A DNA stretch of 64,000 bases, taken from the NCBI GenBank assembly GCA_020002185.1, contig CM034533.1, forward strand, positions 55,173,486 to 55,237,485, read 5' to 3'. Source of the stretch: Paraescarpia echinospica (taxonomy: Eukaryota > Annelida > Polychaeta > Sabellida > Siboglinidae). The translations under genes and the position numbers were made by a program. The notes beneath the pieces were generated by a model that saw only the letters and a program-made list of their open reading frames with translations, did not search any database and was not told the origin of the DNA. Of this stretch, positions 48,850-60,800 are shown piece by piece (within the stretch, counting starts at the first letter, position 1; each line of letters starts with the position of its first letter).

Positions 48850-51800
48850 GCGTGCCTCATGACCGCGTTCTATCTCGACCCGAAGGAAGAGTTCTTCTTC
48901 AAGATGCAACGACACATAAGCGAGCAGACGGAGACGATTTGCGTGAAGCCGATAGAACCGCTCGACTTCCCGGATGAGTTGTACGCCGAACTGTTTGACA
49001 AGGTGCAGACACTGCGACCCGGCGCCTTCACCGTCGATCTGACGTGGCCAAAACTCAAGGATCTCTGTGTGAGACACCTCAGTGAGGTCGGCTATCTGTA
49101 CGATGCTAAGACGAACGTGTTTCACGCAATCCAGCCACACCCATCGCGCCGACCAAGGAAAAAGAAGAAGAGTTTGGAAAAACGGTCACGTAAAAAACCA
49201 GAGAGCTCCACTGCGGCAGTGAAGAATAAACCGAGCAAAGTGGAATGCGTGTCAAAGGAACTGGTGCCGTCGGAAGATGGCGGGCAAATGTTGTCCATGT
49301 GGCGTACGTTAGCGATCAGTACTGGAGAGTATCCAGCGATTGGTCAAGAAGTGGTGAAACAGCCAGGCCACATTGCATCTGACAATTGCAAAGTTCCACG
49401 TCTAGTTGGAAGTGGTACCGATAAAGTCGCCACTGCGACCAGTTGCCCATTTTTGATCGATGCAAATGCATCCAAATCTAGTGAACTGGAATCTATTCGA
49501 ACTGGAAACGTTGCCAATATAACTGACAATGTTTCTCCCGTTAGTGTAAGTAAGTCAGTTGCAGAGACGTCTGATGCAAACGTCACCGAGAGTGTCACCT
49601 TGAACGAGGCTCGGCATATTGCTTGCTCGGATGGACCCACAAGAGACAATACGCCGGTAATTTGCGACCCAGGCGGCAGCTCTGGTGACCACTCATCACA
49701 ACACGAGAGACTGGCTGTAGGCAATGGTGCTGGTACAATGAAAGAGTTCCCAGGTGAGGGAGGGATGAGGAGTGCCGAAGTGGCTGGGGATCAAATCCCG
49801 GCACAGAGTGGGACAGAGAGTGTCGTCGCATTGACAGAGGATCAGGACGGGGAAAATCTGGACAGTGCAGACAGTTCAGTCAATGGTGGTGCCACCAGCA
49901 AGACAGCTGTAAGCAGCGAGTTGGCTGCGAAAACTGACTCTGTAGGCAGTGTGCCTTGCGAACAGCACTCCCCGGAGAAAACCCCAAAGACTAAAACAAA
50001 GGCTGCACTGGTGAAACTGCTCCGACAACGAACCGTGCACGGAGCAACGGTTCACACCAGTTGTAGTAGGCAACTACTTCTGCAGGACGCACAGCCGGCA
50101 CACACAGTCAGCGTAAACATGCAGCAGCTTTCACTGTCTGCCAAAGTGACCGATGCATCGTATGAACTATCGCCAGACTCGAGCAGCCGGTTTGACCAAA
50201 CTAGTCATCTCGGCGAAGTGGAACAATGTGGTTACGGTTCATTGAAGCAGAACAAATCTTCTCCCGAAAATCCTGTAGAGACAACACATTGTCGAGAAAC
50301 TTCCGCTACTGCACCTGAGAAGCCACCAAATTCGGGTACTTTGAAAGGAGTTGAACCGGAGATGTCTGATCTTGAAAGCATCCTTCATATGTGCATCGTG
50401 AATGCACTGTCAGTGTCTAGGAGTAAACCGTCGTCTGAAAGCCACAAATCGCCTGATGACACCACTGTAACAACTGCATCCACAGCTACAGTAGACATTG
50501 ACCAATCCAGCAAAGACGATGGTCACACAGCAGCATCATCAAAGATTGTCGGTGAGCGTGAAACGGTTAGTAACATTGCTAATTCGACTTCGGAAATACC
50601 AACATTTGTGCAAGATATTTCGGTTGATAATGGTGTAACTGCGACTGAAACAGTGTCGAATCCTTCACTGTCTGGTGACATTCCTGATTCGTCTGTACAG
50701 ACCAATGCTGACTCGGCCGAAATCAAGAACATGGATGCGGTGAAAGCGCCATACAGCGCAACTAGTGATCACGAAATGGCAACAGTTCAGTGTAAAGATC
50801 AACAGGACTTTGCACGAATTGCACTTGATCCGCACGTTGATGCACAGAGACGAGGCGATGATTCTACCAACGGTATGAACAGCACCGATGCCGGACTTGA
50901 AGCCGCATTGAAACCTCAACTCGCCAGTTGCACGGTGGACCCACCGCGGGCGAAACTGGCTTCTGTCGGCGGCCAGATGTCGGACGAAGATGAAAGCAGC
51001 ACAGACGACAGCAGTCACATGACATTCAAATGCCGCTTCTGCAAGCGCAAGTTTGAGTCACTGTCGCGACGACGCCAACACCAGGAGTGGGTGTGCTCGA
51101 TGCGGGCCGACCTCATCAAGTCGGGTCCCGGCGAGTTCGTTTGTCTCGTGTGCGGCGCGAGCTTCAAGAAGAAGACGGGACTGAATCGCCATGTTTCTCG
51201 CATGCACCCGGAGGCCATCAGCACCGACGACGAGGCAGTCGCCAAACAGAAGCTCGCAAAAGTCAACAGCATGAAGACGGTTAGAGTGAAGAAAACGAAA
51301 ATCCGCACCATCAAGAGGGAGGTTAGCGGACAGCGCAGCAAGGTCGATACGCCATCCGCTGTGAAACAGGCGGATTTAGCGAGATTCGGTGACGATGCCG
51401 GGAACGAGCGACACGAGTACGACGGTTCCACTGACATGTCGACGTACGAGGACGATAACGATGCTGGGGCGGAGGACACGAGTGTCGATTCGACCAAGAC
51501 GGCTATGAGAGGACGAGCAAAGCATACGGCCCTGTCTGTCATCAATGGTAGCCACGTGAAGGTGACGGGGGACTTCCACCTGAGTCAGTGCACAGTTCGT
51601 CTGTCTCGTCTCAGCGCCGACGCCATCGCGACGTACCAGAAAGAAGACGTCGCAAAGCCGTGTGACCTGGATAACATGCCGTCGCTGTGTGACCTGTGCG
51701 GGGCCCACTGTCTCGATGTCGGCATGCTTGAGGATCACATTCTTGATGAACACCAGATTACCGTTGTTCTCAGTCACAAACCGCCTGCAGAAAACGAGGT

Positions 51801-54800
51801 ATTTCTCTGTGAATACTGCGGTGACGCCTTCATGAGACCGTCTCGACTTCGGGCGCATGTTATGAAATCGCACGAGAATTCGACTGCGATAACAGACACA
51901 GGGCATTCTGGGAACATGACTGAAGTTTGTGCAAGCGAGATGTTTGTGAGAAGAATAAGCGATCTACTGCAGACAGCTTCGAAACCAGAAGAATTCATCA
52001 AACACATAGCGGCAACAGTTGACAAGGTGAAATGTGATACGAGGATTGACACACAAGTGACAGGTGTCATGTCTGCTGGCACAGACATTACCAGGGTGAC
52101 AAAAGTGATTACTGAGAATAGTGTGACTGACAAGAAAGCAGGCAATTCACTAAACAATAAGGACTTGGACACGAGGACGACAGTCAACAACGCCGATGTC
52201 TTGCTGGAAGACAGGCTGGTTGTGCCAAAGCTGGCTGTTCTCCTCCTTGGCAATGGTACAGATAAAAAAGACATTCCACAGCCATCCCTCGGGGCCAACT
52301 CGTTGCCAAAGTCCGAGTCCCGCGCATTAAGTATTGTCGCCACACAGAAACCTGAAGTAACCTCGGCGTCCATAGCCGTTCGCGTGTCAGAGTCGATGGG
52401 TGTTCGCTGCGACGTCTCGCAAAAGATACGCATCGTTGACATTCAGACGTTTCAATGCAGCGTGTGCATGGCCGAATTTGGCACGTGCGCGGCATTCGAA
52501 CGTCACCGAAACGAGGCGTGTCACAACATTGAACCTACCGTGAAGGTCGCTCAGAGGTTCATTTGTCAGTTCTGTGGTTTTGCGTGCGGCAGCATGTTGC
52601 ACTGTCACGAGCACGTGAGCCACTTACACGTGCGTGACAGGTTGCCAGCTGGTGAACCGGCCATTAATAATACTGTCGGAGCGTCTGTTCCAAAGAGCAG
52701 CATGAAATCCACTGCTATACGACCGCAAAAAGTTGCTAAGACCCACCCAAAAGCTCTGTCTAAAGCAACCAAACTGCAGCATGGTGCCGGTGTAGAAGCA
52801 TCACCTAGTAACGGAAAAGTGTGCCATGTTTTGAAGCCAGCCGGGAAGAAGGATAGGGCAGCATTGAAGGGTTGCGTGCAGTATCGTAGCATCAGCATGT
52901 TTGCCGTGAAGACGTTGGCGTGTACCTCGTGCCACCAGATGCTCAAAGGGCCGCCGTCGCCGGGCCAGCCACAGCAGTGCACAGAATGTAAGAGCAGTGA
53001 TTCGCTCGAAATGGCGATCGTCTACCAGTGTATGTACTGCGAACAGATGTTCGGAACGAAGCAGGCGTGTCGTTTCCACGAAATCACAAAGTGCATGAAG
53101 TGTACGGCACAGCCGATGCTAAACTTGGCGCAAGGGCTGTACACATGCGAATACTGTAAGCGACTGTACTCGAGAAAGCAGGATTTCACGAGGCACATGA
53201 GGAAGCACCACAGACCGAACTGTCAGATTGAGGCAGCAAATACTGACAGCGTTGCGAATGCGACAGACATAGCGTTGGCGCAGCAGCAACCTTTGACCTC
53301 TGAACCTGGTCGACATCAATGCCCGACTTGCTTGTTGACATTCACAGCGGCGACTCCGCTGAAGTTGCACATACTCAATGAACATGGCTATGGGCGTGTG
53401 AACACCCACAAGACGCAGATAAGAAAGACGAAGCGTGTACAGAACGACTTGCAGCTCAGCATCGTTAATAAGACGGACGTTTTGTCTGGCAAACGTGTCG
53501 TAGATGATACATGCCAAGCCGAGTTTGCTGACAATGAATGGAGGGACGGTGGCATGTGTTCAGTTCACAGTCCACAGAACGAGAGCGCGAATTCTTCACA
53601 GGGAGCAAACATTGTGTCACAACCGTCCCTGCCCGTGATGCTCACCACGAAGACCGTTGGTGTGCTCACGAACGGATGTGATATCCGCGGTGCGCCTGCG
53701 ACTGGCTCGCTTCCTAGTTCGACGGTGTGGCGTGGTTCAGCCGTTTCATCTGGTGTTCCAGCAAATTCAATCTCAGTCCAGTCGAACCATGTGTTGCTAC
53801 CGAGTAATTCACACCAGGAGGAACCACCAAGAGAGACGGCGACACGGCAGGTGTCAGCTGATGACAGTGTTCAGCTGCTGTTGGATACACTTCGACCGAT
53901 CGAGTGCCCGAGTGTCGAAGGTAATGCGTCAGGGGATTCTACTGAAAAGGGTCTCGATGGACTTCCGACATGCATATTAGCACAACTTGCGGATTTGCTG
54001 TCAGAGCAGAAAGGATTTTTTGCGACTGACACTATTGCAAGCACCCAGGCGGGTCACCAAGTGTTCGTTCCCAATGTTACGCCTGCAGCTGATGACAACT
54101 GCGCAAGTCGCCACCTTATCAAAGAATCTCCTGTGTGGCCCATTTGTGGGCAGGCAACAGTTGCGGACTCGCGTCAAACAGGGTACGGTCGTCATGAGTG
54201 CATCGGTAGTAATGAAGTTGTTTCTGGAGAGGGGGCACCACCACCAAATGTAGGAAAGACCCTTGCTGACGTTAGCCTGTTGATGAATTCACGGAGCGGA
54301 GATACACATATTAGTGGTGAAACCACTGAAACAAATTCGGAACAGCAAGAAACATGTAATCAGGTGTCGACATCCACAGTGACAACACTTGACCCTGGTA
54401 AAGAGACATCTGAAGCTAACAAATCCGTGACACTGCCTGGAGTTAATGCTTCTTGGGACTTCGGTTCACAGGGTTATCAGGACAGTGCAGACCCGGTGGA
54501 CGTGTGCGTTCGTCCTGCGGAGAGTGTAACCGTTGACATCACACCCACAAGCGGTGGAGCCAAACCCACGCTATTTGGTCTCGACTTCAGTAGAACCATC
54601 TATGTTAAGTTGGTCCCCAGAAAGAAACCTGAGCACGAGGTTGTTAATGAGTTAAAAGTACCAGAAGCCCTGGATGGCGGTGGGCTTGGAGACATTGGCC
54701 ACAGCAACATAAGTGTTGTGGGGCAAGCCAAACCTGGCAAGATTCCAGCGTTGTCGGAGACGGACAATATGACAATAGAACGGAACACTCAACATGACAG

Positions 54801-57800
54801 TGACATGCGTCAGACGTGTGACAGACACACGTATACTGACGTCATGTCTCCACCCCCACAACAAGACAAGGGTGCAGCTGGACACAGAAACGTCATGATT
54901 GGAGAAGGCACAAGTGAAACTGGCTCTGTGCCGTCAGCGGTGAAGACGTTAACATCGATGACATATGGCAAAAGTGTTTCAGCAGTTGTTGGTGATACTT
55001 CTGACATTCCGAACGTGCATACTGTGAGTGACAGCACAGTGACGTGCGGTGGTGATGACGTAAGTCAGACGTGGAATGCATTAAACGATGGTACTGACAG
55101 TATGCTGACTGAAGTGGTAGGTACAGCATCAGATTTTGCAGTCAACAGCCAGGGTACTGAGACAGTACACACATCAAGCTGTATAACAGACAGTCTGCCA
55201 GACGGTGGGGTGTACAGTGCAGCACCAGTTGTACCAATTGCCGAGACCTGTACTGCAGCACCAGTTGTGCCTGATGACGAGACCTGTACTGCAGCACCTG
55301 TTATGCCAGATGACGAGGCCTATACTGCAGCACCTGTTGTGCCAGATGACGAGGCCTATACGGCAGCACCAGTTGTACCAAATGACGAGACCTGTACTGC
55401 AGCACCAGTTGTGCCAGTTGACGAGGTCTATACTGCAACACTTGTGCCAGATGACGAGACCTGTACTGCAGCACCAGTTGTGCCAGTTGACGAGGTCTGT
55501 ACTGCAGCACTTGTGCCAGATGACGAGACCTGTACTGCAGCACCAGTTGTGCCAGTTGACGAGGCCTATACTGCAGCACCTGTTGTGCCAGTTTACAAGG
55601 CCTATACTGCAACACCTGTTGTGCCAGTTGACGAGGCCTATACTGCAGCACCTGTTGTGCCAGTTGACAAGGCCTATACTGCAGCATTTGTGCCAGATGA
55701 CGAGGCCTATACTGCAGCACCTGTTGTGCCAGATGACGAGGCCTATACGGCAGCAGCAGTTGTACCAAATGACGAGACCTGTACTGCAGCACCAGTTGTG
55801 CCAGTTGACGAGGTCTATACTGCAACACTTGTGCCAGATGACGAGACCTGTACTGCAGCACCAGTTGTGCCAGTTGACGAGGTCTGTACTGCAGCACTTG
55901 TGCCAGATGACGAGACCTGTACTGCAGCACCAGTTGTGCCAGTTGACGAGGCCTATACTGCAGCACCTGTTGTGCCAGTTTACAAGGCCTATACTGCAGC
56001 ACCTGTTGTGCCAGTTGACGAGGCCTATACTGCAGCACCTGTTGTGCCAGTTGACAAGGCCTATACTGCAGCATTTGTGCCAGATGACGAGGCCTATACT
56101 GCAGCACCTGTTGTGCCAGTTGACGAGGCCTATACTGCAGCACCTGTTGTGCCAGTTGACGAGGCCTATACTGCAGCACTTGTGCCAGATGACGAGGCCT
56201 ATACTACAAAACCTGTTGGTCCAAATGACGTGGGCTATATTACAGCACCTGTTATAACAGATGTCGAGGCTTATGCTACAGTATCTGTTGTACCAGATGA
56301 CGAAGCCTGTACTGCAGCAACTGTTGTGTCAGACGAAGGGACCTATATAGCATCTGTTGTGCCAAATGTCTTGATCTACACTACAACACATATTGTGCCA
56401 AATAACATCGTCTATACCACAGCACCTGTTGTACAAGATGACAGTGTATATACTGCAGCACCTGTTGTGCCAGATGACATGGTCTATGCCACAGCATCTG
56501 TGCCAGATGATGGGACCCATACACCACCTGTCGTACCAGATGACGTGATCTATACAGCAACATCTGTTGTGTCATATGATGATGGGACCTATACAGCACC
56601 TGTTGTACCACATACTGCAGCACCTGTCATACCAGATGACATGATCTATACAGCAACATCTGTTGTGTCACATGATGATGGGACCTATACAGCACCTGTT
56701 GTACCACATACTGCAGCACCTGTCATACCAGATGACATGATCTATACAGCAACATCTGTTGTGTCACATGATGATGGGACCTATACAGCACCTGTTGTAC
56801 CACATACTGCAGCACCTGTCATACCAGATGACATGATCTATACAGCAACATCTGTTGTGTCACATGATGATGGGACCTATACAGCACCTGTTGTACCACA
56901 TACTGCAGCACCTGTCATATCAGATGACGTGATCTATACGGCAGCATCTGTTGTGTCACATGATGATGGGACCTATACAGCACCTGTTGTACCACATGCT
57001 GCAGCACCTGTCATACCAGATGACATGATCTATACAGCAACATCTGTTGTGTCACATGTTGATGGGACCTATACAGCACCTGTTGTCATGGCTTATACAA
57101 CAGCACCTGTTGTGCCAGATGACAAGATTTATACATCACCACCTTTGAGTGAAGAACAGGAAGAACTGCCATTTGACTTGGCCGTACAAGAGTTTCCCAG
57201 CACTCTTGATCAGACAGGCTCAAACAACACAGAGACCATCGTTGAAGACACACCTTTCATTGTCAACGAGGAAATCTTTCAGGATGCCATCAACGTAGCA
57301 ATAAATGACGTCATTGCTGAAGAAGTCGTAATTAACAGCGTGCATGATGGCAGTGATGTCCTGGATCATCTTGAAGCTGAATCGTGTACAGATGGAACGG
57401 ACGAGTGTGTGTTTGTGGCCAGGCATGATGTATCAGATGGTCAGGCAACAGAGATGTATATGCAGATCACGACGAGTGACTATGTGAAGTCTGGATCCAC
57501 AAGTGACAGTACAGACAGTGAAACGGCTGAAGAAGATGCACTTGATCACAAGAGTTGTGACGACGATGTCTCGGCAACAAACCAGTGTGATATATTGGAT
57601 AACAAGATAACCAAACCTGACAGCGAGACCCATAGAGATGACCTGGTGGTTTCTAAAGACATAAGAAACCACAACTTTGACCATGAGATCACAGAAGCTG
57701 GCACAGAGAACACAGAAGAACTGCGATATAAATCTAAAACAGAAACAACCCAGGACTCAGAACTTGATACAGATGACCAGATGAATACTGATACAGTACC

Positions 57801-60800
57801 CGATATTATATGCTGTGAGATGACAAAAACGGGACCATGTGATATCAAGGTTACTGCATCGGTCAGAAGTGAAGTCCCAGATCAAGAGGAAAATGAAATC
57901 CGAGAGGAAGACACAGTAAACAAAATTGGAGTCTGTGCATCCATCTTAGCTGAGGCAGAACAACCAGACGAAACTTCTGATGCTGCAGGGAACATCGGGG
58001 AACTTTCTGCAGAGGTGAAAAATAATGAAAGCGTGTCCCTGGTTGCTGAGTCTACAGTTGGTGTAGAATCACACACCACAGACAAAGTGTTTGACCCAGA
58101 GGTGATAGTTTCATTGGATGAGGGTGATGACCTTTGCCCTGTAGACGAACTAAGGGAAGTAACTTCCTTCACTGATGAAGAGAGTAGTGTGTCACGTGTG
58201 AGACAAACCTCTCCTGAAACAGAGGTGGGGGACAGGTGTGTAAGTGTGACAGAAGAGAATATGGCACCTGCACAGGTGGACACTCCTCTTGAGCTTACAG
58301 ATGTCACGCTGCAGGTGAAACAGTCTGGCGATTACACAGAAACGGAGTCCACATTTGTGGAACGCGGCATGTTGGTTGATGTTGAGACACAACCTGTAGT
58401 TCTGGAGGAACACAAGCCTGTAGTCGACAACGAGATATTCGAGGAAAGCATGTTGACTGTCGATGAGGATAAATTTGTAGGTCCGAAGGAAAACAAGTCT
58501 GCTGTCAGTGAGGAAGAATATGTAGCAAAGGAGCAGAGGAAACCAGCTGTTCGTGGGGAATTCGGGTCTGCGAATGAAAGCAAGAGAATTGGGAATGATG
58601 GTGGTGCGCTTCTTCACCTGGAAAAAACCGTGTCTTCACTGGCACAACCTAAGACAGAAAACATGACAGTTGTGAGTTTGCCAAAAGCACTGGACCGTGA
58701 AGCAGAGGAATCTGTACATGATGACACTGGAGCAACAACGGCAGAAGGTGGCACTAACAGACAGGAGGATAACGCACTTGTTGATGGAAGTGCACAGCTA
58801 GAAACTGGGGACAACAAAAAAACTGGTGTGATTTTTGCCGATCTAACGAATCTGGGTACCTTGGAAGTGACTGTTGCCAGTGGACTGACTGGGAATGCAC
58901 AATACGATGAGGTTGAGACACTGCAAAGCCACAAGCCATGCACCGTTACAGAAGAACCAACAAGTGAAGGTATGTCTGAGACAGTAGATGGCAAAACCGA
59001 CTTTAAAGTGGCTGATGCAGAACCCAGTTTAGGGCTGCAATACCCCACTGAAAAGCTGACCCTGTCTAGCGAGCAGCCAGGAGATATAAGCCAGACTGGG
59101 ATGACATCTGATACCAAAGCAAAGTACACAGCAGCCGAGGGTGAAACTAATGTAGACGCAGCAACATTAGATGACGATGAAGAAACGCCATCAGTGAATA
59201 GCATCAAACATGAAGAGAATGAAACTATTAAAACGGAGGCAGCTACAGAATCGAGCAGGCTGGCCGAGAAAACGACGGAGAGGGAGGTTGGGTCGAGACA
59301 GTGCAAAGCTGTGCTCGCATCTCAAAGGAAGTACACATGCGAACACTGTACGCCATGTTTGTCGTACTCCCGACGCTACAGTTTCCAGCTGCACCAGAAG
59401 ATCGTACACAACATTAGGTCAGACCGTAGTGAGGAGCGCATGCCAAAGGAGGGTCTCGTCTGTCCCATCTGTCACGGCGCACCCGAGTTTAACGACGTTC
59501 TCGGTCTGCAATGTCACATGAAGTGGCTGCATGGGGTGAACAACTTCAGCCTTGCAAGTCCCACGCCTCAGACACCTGTTGGCAATCACAGTGAAGGTGT
59601 TTCCGATGACAATGGTGATGTGAAAGAAGGAGTTGATGAGGAGTGCAAGATTGAGGAGGGTAATGTAGAAGGAGTGGACGATGTAGTAGTGGCGGCAGAA
59701 GATGATACTTTGGAGATAAAAGAAATACTTCCCAGTGTGTTGCCAAGCGTGACGGATGCGGCAGAAGAAAGCACAGCAGTTACTGATGGCGAAACTGCGC
59801 AACTACACCAGAATGTGGATGACAATGGCAAGACAGACACAGTCGTCAGCAAAACTGACGACACTAAAGCTGACATGGAAGCTACACCTGTTGAGGGCGA
59901 GGGAGTGGTCAACCACAAAGACGTTGATGGTTCAACCGCAGTTTCAAGTGATGGTATCAAAGGAGTGGTTGACGACAAGGAGGTTGACGATTCAACCGCA
60001 GATACAAGTGACTGTCTCGATAGCATGACGGACAGTGAAGTGCAGCAGATAAACGACTCGACGACCAGGAAGCGAAGGGGCATGCGATTAACGAGAAGGA
60101 AAGGTTCATTCCAGCGAACAACGAGTGGAAAGCGCAAGAAGCAAACAGCGACATCTTGCAGTCCGCTGAAGCGTCATGCTGAAACAGAAGCGAGCAGTGA
60201 CGATTCGCAGAAGTTAGTCGCCACTGGTGGATTGCGTACACGCAGTGGGGTTGTGCTGCCGGAAATGATTCCGCCCAGTAGAATGATGAAAGTGAACGTG
60301 GAACAGCCGATGTTGACAGATGTTGGTCGCTCGGATTCACAATCGCCCGTCAGATCCCCGCGAAGAAAACCCACAGAGACTGGTCGACATCGCAGTGCAG
60401 CAACCGAGGTCTCGCACCGCGGTGGTTTGCGCACCCGAAGCGGTGTCGTGTTGCCGGGGATCATTCCCCCGTGTCGACCCGCTGCAGCGTCGCCGAAGAG
60501 TAGAGTAAAGACCACGGCGTCAGTTGTAGGTTCAGCGGACGGCGATCACGTGAAGCCTTCTACCGGGAAGGCTCCTGCGAATAAAGGTATCGGCGACACC
60601 GTGCCTGCAGCAGGATCCGGCGGTGGGCTGAGAACGCGGAGTGGGGTTGTCTTACCGGAAAGAATACCTCCGTCTCGATGTGTTGTTGCGAAACCAGACG
60701 TTTGTTCACCGACAGGTAACATTGTGTCCAGTGAGGTCGCATTGCCGGGTGACAGTGTAGTGCCATCTGACAGTATAGTGTCATGTGACAGTGTAGAAGC

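Noticed and set aside
55205..56257. Alternative + frame of 350 codons and a minus frame of 292 codons over the coding array
   Set aside because: The frame in phase with the zinc fingers is open for 15 kb; these are shadows of the 36-base period.
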